Shown here: positions 39,766 to 50,938 of the stretch, one piece after another
How positions within the stretch are numbered: position 1 is the stretch's first letter
Layout: each line of letters starts with the position of its first letter
Source of the DNA: Atherix ibis
Taxonomy: Eukaryota > Arthropoda > Insecta > Diptera > Athericidae
Direction: 5' to 3'
Length of the DNA stretch: 64,000 nucleotides
NCBI GenBank assembly: GCA_958298945.1
Contig: OY282609.1
Coordinates: 33,887,212-33,951,211 of the forward strand
Made by a program: the position numbers and the translations under genes
Notes under the pieces: generated by a model
Database searches by the model: none
Told to the model about the DNA's origin: nothing
What the model saw: only the letters and a program-made list of their open reading frames with translations

Positions 39766-42051
39766 AGTATGAAAAAAAATTTAATACAATTAGGGGAATA
39801 CACAACTATTACAACAATATTATTATAATCGTTCTTCTTTTTCAAATTTTCTATCAATGATAAGAAATTTTCATAATTACTTATTATAAGAATTTAAAAT
39901 AAATTAAATCCAATTTTACTATTATTTCAATTTAATAATAATAAAAAAAAAATTAATTTTACTATTATTTCAAATATTTTCAAGAATTTGCATCTTTTGT
40001 TTTATATTACATTTTATAAGACCGAATGAGGAGGGGAGGGATATTATTCTTAAGAACAGCCAATGATATGATATACTTTAAAAGTGTCCAATCCAATATT
40101 TGTACTCTTTGACTAAATACCCTATGGATTTGTTTTTTTTTTTTTTTATTAATATTAGTAATCTAATGAAAACAATAATTGTGTTTAGAGAAAAAAATTC
40201 TCTAATTTCTGTTTTTGCTCGACTACTAATGAAAGCTGTCATTTAGTTAATAATTTTTTTTATATATAATGAAATTTTTTTGACTAAAACTAGAAATTTT
40301 CATCTAAATTATGGTCAATTCAATAATTTTGTAAAAATTTTTTTTGACGCTAGAGTTTATCATACATTATAATCTAAACTAATAAACTTTTAAATATTAT
40401 CTAACAAAAAAAAAAACAAAAACAAAAAAAACATAAAAAGATTTCAATTTTTTCAAGAGCTAATAATTAATAAATAGCAATTAGAAAAATAATCCATACA
40501 ACAATATTTTTTTAAAAAAATAATATATTTAAAAAATAAACACAAAAAAAAAATTAAAATTTTAATAATTAATATCAATAAATTTATATATTTGACTAAA
40601 CAAATAGAATTTAAGTAATTAACTTGCTTATGAATATCATATTCTAAAAATATAAAAATTATTATAAAATTTCAAAATAAAATCTAATTGAATCAAATAA
40701 CATATAACGTATGGCGTTAGTAAGAGATAAAAAAATATTATTATTAAAATGTTATCTGGTATAAGTGATAAAAATAATTTTAATATTTATATTATTAAGA
40801 TTGTATACATAAATAGATACATATCCATATGTAAATAAATATGTCAAATATTCATAATTGGCTAATAATTATGAATGTATTATATTAAGCCTGTTTTAAA
40901 GACTAAAATTTATAAAGAAATATAATCGAAAACTCTCATTTTGCAAATAGACTGGAATATATGAACACAAAATATCTGTAACAATTAATTCAAATTTATT
41001 AACAAAATTAAACATATATTTAATAAATATATAAATGCTTATATATGTATAATGGAAATTTCTAAAAAAAAAAAAAATGAAGAAGGAAAATGAAGAAAAT
41101 TCAAAAATTTGTTGCATGTAAAAAGAATGCATTTTTCCAATTTCTTTAACGGAAATACTATAATTAATATTATATTAATATATGATAAAAAAAATTTAAT
41201 TAAATTATTAATATATTAGAAATCACAAAAATTAAATAAAATAAAAATTAAAAGAAATTAAAATTATTTAATTGTGTTATGGTAAAAAAAAGGAGGACAT
41301 TTTTAAGTAAGTTGAATATTATTAGTTATTTATTTTATTGAGTGGTTAGTATATAAGAGCAAAATGTTTTCGAAAAATATTATTCATTTTTCGAATGATA
41401 TTGTTTTGAATTAATATATATTGTAGTAGTAGATTTTAGTAAATTAAATAGAATTATTTTTATTTGTGAGTGCATTTATTATTTGTATTACTAATTAAAT
41501 AAAAATAACAAAAAAAAAATAATAAAATAAAATAAAATAAATAAATAAAAAGAACACATTCAAATATGTTTTTATTTGTTGGTTGGTTTTTTTTTATGAT
41601 TGAAATACTTCAGAAGGAACACTTCAAAATTATTAAATTTCTGATTTTTTGATTTATTTTTCTGACTTTTTATCTTATAAAAATTATTACTAAATTTAAA
41701 ATTATTTGAGACCATAAAGTCATTTTTAATATTGGGTTGTGTATTTTTACTAGTTTTGTCATTTTTAATATTGGGTTGTGTATTTTTACTCTAATTTAAT
41801 ATACAAATAAAAACCCTAGCTCAGTAGGGTCAGATGTTGACTTAGAGTAAGCCTAATTTACCAGCCGACTCCGAGAATTCGGGTTTTTTTCTACGTTCTA
41901 GTGGATTATGACAAAGAAACTATTATAGTTGGATTGAAATTGTTCATTGCTATATGTGTATAAATATTTTTCTTTAAGATTTCAGCCTAAGAATCTATGA
42001 GGAAAGCGTTTACAAATAACGTACAAGAGTTGTAAACTTTTCAGTTTTATA
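39766..42051. other. Cyclin E 3' region and AT-rich intergenic DNA
   Basis: Presumed Cyclin E 3' UTR followed by very AT-rich sequence without a recognised gene. A 33-base segment is repeated at 41719 and 41758 (period 39; gtcatttttaatattgggtt and onward). No poly(A) site can be singled out among many AATAAA words. Confidence 0.45.
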
Positions 42052-43217
42052 CAGGGTGGACCATTTAAAAGTTGCATTTTAAAAAGTAAATAAAAAAAAC
42101 TAGTATATATTTTTTTAAATTTCCAGTTTTATTAGATTGAACCTTGAAATTTAAGAATAAAACACAATATCATTTAAATGACTGCCACGGCTGGCCTTAC
42201 AGTACCCCATTCGCTCGACCCAATTTTTCAGTACATTTTCGATTGACTGGGCCTGTATCTCCTCAATGGCAACTTTGATTTCGTGTTTCAATGCCTCAAT
42301 TGTCTCTGGATGGCTTGCGTAACATTTATCCTTTACGGCTCCCCAAAGAAAATAATCCAACGGGCTCAAATCACAGCTCTGAGGCGGTTAATTGACATCA
42401 GAAATTCGGCTGATTATTCAGTTTTCGAAAGCAGTGCCCAAAAGTTCATGCCATTCTCTTCAACTTTTGGAAACAAAAATTCGTTGAGCATGCCACGATA
42501 GGGCTCACCATTGACCGTAACGGCGGCTCCTTCATCGTTTTCGAAGAAAAACGGGCCAATGAAGCTTCTACTCCAAAATCCGCACGAAACTGTGACTCGT
42601 TGTGGATGCATCGGCTTTTCCGTGGTGACGTATGGATTTTCTAAACCCCAGATGCGACAATTTTGTTTGTTGACGTACCCACCGAGGTGGAAATGGGCCT
42701 CATCCGAAAAGGTGATTTTTCGGTAAAAATGCTCATCTTCTGCCAATTGATCTTGAGCCCATTGGGCAAACCGAAAATGCATCGGATGGTCATGCGGTTT
42801 TAGTTGTTGGACTAATTGAACTTTGTAAGCTTTTATACCGAGGTCTTTGTGCAAAATTCTCAACAGAGAACTGCGAGAAATGATCAATTCCTGAGAACGG
42901 TGACGAGTTGATGTTGATGGATGATCACAGACATTTTATTATAATGGATGATCACTGACAATATTTGTCCACAAGTTGACGTGATGGCATTCGATCTTTG
43001 CTCATTTTATTTTTTAAATTTCTCACATTTTGGGTTGAAGACTCACCACTTTGGAAGTAAGTTCTCAATATTTCCCAGTTTTCTTCAAGCGTATGGATTA
43101 CCATTTCGTAAAATTCAGACTTTCAACTAACAATCTGTCAATTCGTGATGACATTTAACACTCAAGTACTTCAAATAAATAGTGGTTCAAAATGCAACCG
43201 GTAGATCGACCACCCAT
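42052..43217 (-). mobile_element. Tc1/mariner-type element with gggtgg ends, internally deleted
   Basis: Inverted ends match as gggtggaccatttaaaagtt on the left against a diverged complement at about 43184-43215, both continuing through gttgcatttt. TA flanks are at 42050-42051 and 43218-43219. The minus strand encodes two transposase pieces. One (42887-42414) has ITFSDEAHFHLGGYVNKQNC and MHPQRVTVSCGFWS, with the first catalytic Asp. The other (42369-42151) has SPLDYFLWGAVKDKCYASHP and ENVLKNWVERM, with the third acidic residue. The part normally carrying the QDGATCH second catalytic residue is missing between them, so the element is dead. It is a different lineage from the DD34D mariners here. 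Confidence 0.8.
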
Positions 43218-43509
43218 TAGTAAATTATTTCGTAACAATACAACTAAAATAAAGCCCATTTTAATCTATTGATTACATTTGATATATTGATTCCTAACAA
43301 AAAAAATGTCGCCTGTTATCAGTATTTATTGATAACCAATTATATTTATTCATAACTAAGACCATTATTTTTGGATTATTTGTTATTTATAGATTTTATA
43401 AAAATCCTGGAAAATACAGTAAATATTAATCAACAAATTTTTTTTTTCATATCTAATTTAATCATTATTTTGACGATAATCAATTTCATTTTAATGGTAT
43501 TAAAGTTTT

Positions 43510-44035
43510 ATTAATCCAGGACTGGCTTTGACTTTCATCGTCTGAAATTCCCGTATTATATTAAAAGAATATTCGCAGACAATCTTACCGATAGAACTAT
43601 GCCATTCAATAACGTATCAGGACTAAAAAGAAACAATATGAATGGTGGTGTTCCGCAAGGCTCGGTCGCTGGTCCATTGCTGTGGATTGTAATGTATGGT
43701 GCGCTGTTGAAACTTTCAATGCCAAAAAAAGTAATTTTGGTTGGTTTTGTGTATGATGTTGTGGCTATTACTGTCGGTAAATTCTTAGAGGATATCACAC
43801 TCAAACAACTATTGATGTAGTTCACATAATCTGTGGACCTGGAACTTGCTGAATGAAACCTTGGTAGTACTGGTGACTGCGAAATAATGTCTAAGTCATC
43901 GCTTCTATACTTAATACACTCCAGGTTGAACTTTGGCAAGCATCTGGCAATTGCTACTGCAAAGGAAAGTCGAGTAGTAAATAACTGAGCAAGTATCATT
44001 CAATACTCGACTAACAGTAAAGGGGCAGGCAGATT
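43510..44035 (+). mobile_element. R1-type LINE reverse transcriptase fragment, first copy
   Basis: The plus strand reads GGVPQGSVAGPLLWIVMYG, then VILVGFVYDVVAITVGKFLE, which is the PQGS and FADD region of an R1-clade reverse transcriptase. The catalytic FADD has become FVYD. Further on, NFGKHLAIATAKESRVVN-like sequence in other frames fits the thumb region. It is a dead fragment, duplicated next door at 44060. Confidence 0.75.
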
Positions 44036-44059
44036 CGATGAAGGCTTCTTTTCACCGTT

Positions 44060-44640
44060 ATCAAGATGGAAAACTATAGCTTTGATTTTCATCGTCTGAA
44101 ATTCCCGCATTATATTAAATGGATATTCGCAGACAATCTTATCAATAGAACTGTGCTATTTAATACTGTAACAGCACTAAAAAGATACAACATGAGTGGG
44201 AGTGTTCCGCAAGGATCGGTTGCTGGTCCATTGCTGTGGATTGTAATGTATAAAACTTTCGATGCCAAAAAGTGTAATTTTGGTTGGTTTTGTGTATGCT
44301 GTGGTGGCGATTAGGTTCTGTCGGTAAATTCTTAGAGGAGATCACGCTCAAACCGCAATGATGCAGTTCACATAATCCGTGGATCTGGAACTTGCTGAAT
44401 AAAACCTGGTGATCAGCAGGAAAGTATAGGAGACTATCGCTCTCACCATTGGTGACTGCGCAATAATGTCGAAACTATCGCTTCTATACTTAATAGACTC
44501 CAGGTTGAACTTTGGCGAGCATCTGACAATTGCTAATGCAAAGGAAAGTCGAATAGTGAATACTTGAGCAAGTATCATGCTTAACAGTGAAGGGCCAGGC
44601 AGATTCGATGAAGGCTTCTTTTCACCGTTATCAGTTCGAA
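44060..44640 (+). mobile_element. R1-type LINE fragment, duplicated copy
   Basis: Repeats the 43510-44035 segment with about 550-bp spacing: tttgattttcatcgtctgaa, gtgttccgcaagg, gtccattgctgtggattgta and a later ccaggttgaactttggc block occur in both. This copy has lost a few codons after LLWIVMY and has a frameshift at the FADD position. It carries an extra segment (gatcagcaggaaagtatagg) that is absent from the first copy. Both copies end in a similar gattcgatgaaggcttcttt sequence, which marks the duplication boundary. Confidence 0.75.
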
Positions 44641-44879
44641 TCGAACATGGCGGAATATAGTTGCTGCGAACTTTGCGTTTCGAGAGTATAATTGTTTACA
44701 AATAGCCAGTCGAGCTATTTTGTGGATGAGAGGTTAAGGATAACCTAAGGACGGAAGGGAAAAGTAAATGGCGAACCGTCAGCGAAGGGAAAAGAAACGA
44801 GATAGTGGTGGGTTGGCAACGATATTGGGATTTATTAACATAAAGAAAATTGACGGAGTATTCTTCCTTCATTTATAAG

Positions 44880-45200
44880 CTAAAGGAAAATGGATAGAGA
44901 ATTCTTATATCGCTTTAAGCAGCACGATGATGGGGTAAGCCCATTTGTAAAAGGGTATTATTGGAACAATTATATAATTGCGGGTCCGGAGTTATCGAGA
45001 ATCTTCGTCATTAGAAAAGAGTCCGAAAAGGCTAGCTTCCAGCCTACATATAATGATAGGCTTGATTCCAGTATGCTCCGCGAGTCTTTGGGGACGCATA
45101 ATGGAACAAGAGGGAGGTGTATTTTTGGCGATAAAAATCCCACACACTATAGGGTTCGGGTACCTCTACAGCCTCTTTAAAAGATTTTCCTCTAACCAGT
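44880..45200 (+). mobile_element. R1-type LINE C-terminal fragment
   Basis: The plus strand from 44890 reads MDREFLYRFKQHDDGVSPFV, then KGYYWNNYIIAGPELSRI. The REFLYRFKHDDSPxC pattern matches the C-terminal cysteine/histidine region of R1-clade ORF2 proteins, although the cysteines are lost here. It probably belongs to the same insertion as the two upstream copies. It is not an independent gene. Confidence 0.5.
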
Positions 45201-46339
45201 TAAAACAGGGTTTGAAAAGTTATGTCATTTTTGTGTCTGGGTTGGAGGCATAAAAACTGGAAGCAATAAGTCGAGCATGGCTGTCGGAAGCTAGTAAAGT
45301 CCATTTTGAATAGTCTTGTTTATTCCGCTTGAAACTATTCACCGTAAATATGAAATGACTTCAATTCAAGACTTTAATATTGTCCAATTGCATCCATTCT
45401 TTGGAAGCATTCATTCTTCAAAAACTGTAGCCCTGTCCTTGAGGAGGATTTTGTTGTAGAATATTAAGCTTCTTGCATTAGACTGGTCTATTTAATAAAG
45501 AAGTTTTTATCGTATCAAGCTGGACAATTTCATAAATAAGTCGTTAATAAAAAAACCCCAAATGGTAACGGTGGTATAACCCAGCATTTAATCCGTTTGG
45601 ATATATTGTACAAGATAGCTTAAAATAGGTACCTATATGTTAGCATAAGATGAGGTACATCCTGTTTGTCATGGAACGGTGGCTTCATTTAAATAAGGAA
45701 TACTAAATTGGAAGAGTTTAGTGCGGTGCTGGTACATCAGCGATTGTTGGCACTTATCCATTTGATTATGATAACAATAGTGAATATTTATTTCAGTAAT
45801 ATAATTAAAATTTTTTCTTTATAAAATCTTATTTTCGTTTCGTATTAATACACATAAAATCATTTAAATATTATACATATGTTACGTGTAGATTACAACA
45901 ATAAATAAATAATAAATAATACCGAAAAAAATCTACTTAACAAATTAATGACAATATTTAATTATAGCAAATAAACTTATTGTCTTGGCAATTCTTAAGA
46001 AAAATGTTCTTACAAAACGAATATTATTAAAAATGAAAGATAAAACAATTACATTAGACCAGTTTAATAACATATTATCAAAGCTGACCGAGCCATGATG
46101 AAGTGTGGAATATCTGCTATATTAAAAACGATGAAAGCTTTCTACAATCGTATGCCAGTTAATGTGACAATTCTTATTTATGCTAATTCAGAGTTTATGC
46201 TTTGATGTGCTTTTAGTAGAATCAGTGAAAGTATGAGTAGCAATCTTAGAGAAATGTCACAATGACATTGTGGCGTGCTTTTTAGAGAAATTTTCCAGGT
46301 TTGAAAACGAAAACCTTTACGATAGGAATATAATATTAT
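45201..46339. other. No recognisable gene
   Basis: About 1.1 kb without a supported coding exon or element end. It is probably LINE 3' flank and intergenic DNA. Confidence 0.4.
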
Positions 46340-46620
46340 TTTATTTTAATGAATGTAGAAAAATAATTAATTATTGCATTGGATTTGGGTTTGAAGAATT
46401 TCGGAAGTATGTTGGCTATCATCGACGAATGTAGCAAAGAAGGTATTGGGACAGATTAGGATGTCGGATGTGTAAATGTTGTAGAGAATGGGTCTAAGTA
46501 AACTCCCTTGTGGAACAGAGATATTAGATAGTTCGTTGGATTCGTTTACTTGGAAGTGTCGGTTGGAAAGGAATGACCTTAGGACTAGCAAATAGTTTCT
46601 GATACAAAATATATAAATTT
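46340..46620 (-). mobile_element. Jockey-type LINE fragment
   Basis: A minus-strand frame reads LRSFLSNRHFQVNESNELSN, then SVPQGSLLRPILYNIYTSDI and TFFATFVDDSQHTSE. This is the Jockey reverse transcriptase core with PQGS and a F(A/V)DD catalytic box that keeps both aspartates. The fragment is only about 75 codons, has no initiation region and has a small deletion before VPQGS. It is non-functional. Confidence 0.75.
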
Positions 46621-46755
46621 CAAATTTTCCAATTCTTACATATTATTTTTGAAATATTTTGGATATTTATGGCGTTTTTTTTTTTAAAAATTTTTAGTAA
46701 ATTTTTGTTTTATTTATAAAATTGAAAAGTGTAACATTTAAATTTATATGAATGG

Positions 46756-46802
46756 TGACAAGAGACACAGGCTATCTCTTATATAGCCTGTGTCTCTTGT
46801 CA
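46756..46802. repeat. Perfect palindrome, 20-bp arms
   Basis: Arms 46756-46775 (tgacaagagacacaggctat) and 46783-46802 are exact reverse complements around a 7-base loop. The right arm overlaps the first two bases of the mariner end. Confidence 0.95.
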
Positions 46803-46846
46803 GTGTGTCCCAAAAATAACCGAACTTTATATTTAAATCATACAAC

Positions 46847-46876
46847 ATGCAGCGCCATCCATTGATGGCGCTGCAT
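46847..46876. repeat. Perfect palindrome, 13-bp arms
   Basis: atgcagcgccatc (46847-46859) and its exact complement (46864-46876) are separated by a 4-base loop, in the leader of the mariner at 46801. Confidence 0.95.
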
Positions 46877-46907
46877 CGTCATACATTACAATGTAGTGGG
46901 CCAGCAA

Positions 46908-46979
46908 CTGCTGTGGATTGTAATGTATGGCCACGAATTTGGCCATTAATTCGTGGCCATACATTACAATCCACAGCAG
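46908..46979. repeat. Perfect palindrome, 32-bp arms
   Basis: Arms 46908-46939 and 46948-46979 are exact reverse complements with an 8-base loop. The left arm contains gctgtggattgtaatgtatg, which also occurs in the R1-type LINE fragments at about 43678 and, as far as gtaatgtat, 44236. The palindrome may therefore include a copy of LINE sequence. Confidence 0.95.
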
Positions 46980-47558
46980 TATTAAAAAGATACATTCATC
47001 CTCTTTCAAACGCATCTAAATTCATGTAAATCAGACGACAGATGTGAAAGTTACAGCCATTTAAATAAAAGAAAAAGTGTGTTAATGTTACAAAACAAAA
47101 AAGAGCAAATATAAAATTTTGTGTTAAACTTGAAAAAATATCGCTGAGACATACGAATTGATGGAAAAAGTTTATGGTGATGATTGTATGAGTCGTACTC
47201 AAGTTTATACGTAGTTTACACGATTTAAAAATGGTCGTGAGGATTTAAATGACGACCTAAGGCCAGGTCGTCCAGAAGCTAGTAATCGTGCTGAATTGGT
47301 GGAAAAAGTCTGTGAAATCATTGATATCGATGCAAATTTTAGTACGAGAATGTTGGCTGAGGAATTAAATACGAGTAAAAACACTATTTGGAGAATTTTA
47401 ACTGAAGATTTGGGTAAAAGAAAGGTCTGCGCGCGTTTTGTTCCACATGAATTAAATTAAGACCAAAAAATCGCTCGTGTGGACCATTGCAAAGACATTG
47501 TTGAAACTGCTGATCAAAAGATCCAGACTTTCTTGATTCGATCATAAGCGTCAACTAT

Positions 47559-47613
47559 GGACTTCCATTCAGCAGATTGAAACTAAGCGTCAATCTGCTG
47601 AATGGGAGTCCAA
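47559..47613. repeat. Near-perfect palindrome inside transposase frame
   Basis: tggacttccattcagcagat (left arm, 23 bases in all) is the reverse complement of the downstream segment encoding QSAEW in the transposase, with one mismatch and a loop of about 9 bases. The left arm sits where the conserved GDETWxxxYDP coding should be, so it looks like an inverted local duplication that replaced coding sequence. Confidence 0.85.
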
Positions 47614-48032
47614 AGGCGAGCCAAAACCAAAAAATTGCGTTTTCAGAAGTCTCGAATCAAGACAATGTTGATTACTTTTTTTGATTAGAAGGGTATTGTC
47701 CACAAAGAATTTGTTCCAGAAGGTCGAACTGTTAATGGAAAATACTATTTAGGCATTTTAGATCGTTTGTGGAAAAGAATTGGTCGTGTTAGACCTGAAT
47801 ATCCAGCAGAAAAACAGCTGTTTTTATTGCACGATAATGTACCACCTCACAAGACCAAAAAAGTGAACGAATTTTTGATGAAAAAACGGATTTCTCTCAT
47901 CAACCACCCTCCGTATTCGCCTGATCTATCACCATGTGACTATTTTCTATTTCCAAAACTGAAAACCAAGATGAAAGGAGTATTTTATGATGATATCCCA
48001 GCCATTCATTCGGTTATTTTTGGGACACACTG

Positions 48033-50550
48033 TGTATATGGTCACTTTCCTGCAAGACTGTACTTGAAAGCTTGCTGGAGAAGGAGAAATTTATTGGGCG
48101 TGCTGAGCAAATATCTAGTGAGTCCTCGAAATCGAAAAGCCACAACGAATACTGACAGCGGGTAACAATCTACTAAAAACCTTAAGAGTGGAATTGTTCA
48201 ATAACAGTCCGGTATGGCGTTCGTTGGTAAAAAGTTGTGAATTTTTCGAACGCATCGAAAAGGGATATTCTGCCCAAATAAGCACTGTTGCTGTTCGGGT
48301 ATTAAATAATTGCAAACAAACAAACAAATTGTGATATAAAAATTAAAAAAACCAAAATTATTTAAAAATATTTAAAAAAGTAAATAAATTGTTTTTTTTT
48401 TTAATCTGTGAAGTTTAATCTAATATCAAAATTGTTTCTTGTAGAGACTTTAACTTTCTTATAATACGATAGCAGTTATATTCCCGCTACCATTTTTCTA
48501 TGTTTGAATGCGCATGTTTGCACTCTGTGATTGTACATATATACATTGTAGATATTCTTTTACTCTCATGAATTCAATTATATCCATAAACTATTACTGA
48601 AAATGCTGTTTAAACAATTTTTTTTATCATTTTATTTTAATTAACAAAATAGAGAATATTTTTCTATCGATGCTTTTTATCATCAAGTAAGTGAAAATTG
48701 TACTGTTTTGATTGTGCAATATAATGTTTTGAAAAATATTTATGGTATAGCCTAAAACAATTAGGTAGTGGTGCTGCTTTTTTTTATTTTTAAGAATGGA
48801 AGTGAGAAAATAACAAGAACGGAGGGACAAATGTCCATTTCGTTAGGGGGGGATTACTAATTTCTGGAAGGTGAAAGTAGTGCGCAAGTGCACGTATCGA
48901 AAGATAATTTTGAGCCAACATCTCCAATTCTCAATTTCCAAATGTTTCATACTTCCATAGATTTAAATGGCATAGTAGAGAGTCAAAGCAGAGCTTCTTC
49001 CTGTTATCCTGTTATCGTGATTAAATTCATTTCGCACTACGTATGTATATCGTGATATCAATCGTTGAACAATAATCATTTTTATTTAATTAATTTAAGA
49101 AAGGATAGCACGCAACCGTTGATAGTAACCTATATCCATAAGAGTTGACTATCATCGATAAGAGTTATTTTTTATTGTGATTTTTCAATTAGCAAATATT
49201 TATATTATTTGTTCTTATATGAAAATTTCTTCAAATTTATTTGTATGTGCGGTGGTTTCAATTTTAAGCGTCGGTATTATTTTCGTCTTTGAATAAACGA
49301 AATTTTTTCAAAATAATTTTTTACATGTTTAATAAGATTTAAAAAAAAAATTCTTTTTTTCTTTTATTATTGAAAAAATTATATTTTTAATTAAAACTAA
49401 TATTTAGTAAAACTACTAAGACAAAAAAACATTTTTTTTTTGATAATTTAAAATTTTCAGGTATTCTTTTAAATTATAAAACAACCGCTGTGAGCGTTAT
49501 TCAATTTTTAAATAGCTTAAATTTGATAATTTTTTTTAGGTTTTAAAAAAAAAAAAAACGAGAAAAAGGAACAGATATGAGTTTAAAACCAACCCCAAAT
49601 TTTTAGGCCAATGCAAATTTATATCTAATACGAGCCAAATTATTGAAGTGAACAACTAAGAAGTGTATATATGTAGAATATTATAAGTATTTAATAGTAT
49701 TTGTGTTATGATGCAATATGTATATAAGGATTTTTAAATAAGTATGGTGTGTGTAGACGAGTTTGTATTTCTTGTATTATTCGATAATTGGGAGTAGTAG
49801 TGATAGCGGTGTACTACAAGTGGAGGCAATAGTATTATTTGAGTATGCGCCCAACAACAAATTAGATTTTGCTCTCTTATATTTTTTTTTAAATTTTCAA
49901 TTAATTTTATTGCTCTACCTTTTAATTAAAACAATAGTGGTAGATGTCCTTTTCTTATGCTAATAAAATATTATTTTCTATTCCTTTGATTTTCAATTAT
50001 TTCCAAACGTTCACTTAAGCGGGACTTTAAGAATTTATAGGAGTTTCCTGATAAGAAAGTAAAATTCATATTGTTTTCTCATTATTATAATTTATGCACT
50101 TTTATTAAAAATTATAACTTAGAGTTTGTTCTCTTTCTTAAGGCGTATGATATTGACATTGATATGCGATACTTACGAGAATATTTCAAAGGACTTCTTA
50201 AAACGGAAGCTTTCCGTAGTGACCTTGTAGTGGTCTCGTAAAAAATAAAAGCATAGATTTATCTTAAGCTTTTACAATATTTCACTTACAGAAAAATTTC
50301 AAAATTTTTTTTTTAATAAAATATATAAAAATATTAAAATTTATTCGTGAAAATCCACTTGAAACAATTTAAAATTATTATTAATTATCAATAAAAACGA
50401 TGACAAATGTTTCAAAATGGTAATTTAAAAAAAAAAAAAAACAACAACAAAAAATCACATAAAAATATAGATTTTATATTGTAAAAAAATTATAGTATTA
50501 CGCAAAATATGGGATTTGTGTAATAAAATAGCGTAACATTTATTGAAATT
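48033..50550. other. No recognisable gene
   Basis: About 2.5 kb of mostly AT-rich DNA. The first 300 bp (to about 48340) are less AT-rich and may be eroded transposon, but no motif was identified. Confidence 0.4.
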
Positions 50551-50938
50551 ATGATACTTAAAAGCTCCTTAAGAGGGGTAATAGAAGATGTAGTACAATT
50601 ACCAACAGAATTTAAACCAGTACGAGTACAAACACAAAAATTTGAATTAGCATCTGAATCAGAATCAGAATCAGTATCAGTATCAGTATTAGCATCAGTG
50701 CCCGCACAATTTACCAAAACCAATAGTAACACTAAGAGGTGAAGAAGAATTATTACGAGTATTAGCTACAGAAAAATCGTTCGATTATAGAGGGAATATA
50801 CGAGGAGTAAAAGTAACTCCAATACAAGTGGTACGAGAGAATAAAATCAAAAAAAAACCCTCTTCAATCAAATCAGAAGGCCATAATATTCAAAAATTCA
50901 ATTCAATTCAATTTCTTCTATTAAATATAATATTTTAA
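50551..50938 (+). other. Coding-like stretch in two frames, candidate exon or broken gene
   Basis: From 50551 one frame reads LRGVIEDVVQLPTEFKPVRV, then QTQKFELASESESESVSVSV, LASVPAQFTKTNSNTKR and a stop at 50742. A second frame opens after a stop at about 50675 and reads LPKPIVTLRGEEELLRVLAT, then EKSFDYRGNIRGVKVTPIQV and on to a stop near 50938. Both frames look protein-like for this AT-rich DNA. The switch comes just after a hexanucleotide run (gaatca/gtatca repeats, 50651-50692), where slippage could have shifted the frame. I recognise no family. It could be an exon of an unannotated gene, a pseudogene or chance. No clear splice sites were assigned. Confidence 0.3.

Larger units (their letters stand above)
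46801..48032 (+). mobile_element. mariner with 24-bp perfect inverted ends and inserted palindromes
   Basis: The terminal inverted repeats are identical over 24 bp (46801-46824 and 48009-48032; cagtgtgtcccaaaaataac onward). Transposase on the plus strand: from about 47122 the frames read LMEKVYGDDCMSRTQVYT, a stop, FTRFKNGREDLNDDLRPGRP, and on to ILTEDLGKRKVCARFVPHEL. After a disrupted stretch come ETKRQSAEWESKGEPKPK and, in the open frame from 47767, LLHDNVPPHKTKKVNEFL and HPPYSPDLSPCDYFLFPKL. Stops and frameshifts make it inactive. The left flank lacks the expected TA, because a perfect hairpin (46756-46802) abuts the left end. Two more palindromes lie in the 5' leader and one inside the coding part. 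Confidence 0.85.

Noticed and set aside
43556..43999. 147-codon minus-strand open frame
   Set aside because: It lies opposite a recognisable reverse-transcriptase frame and has no protein-family features.
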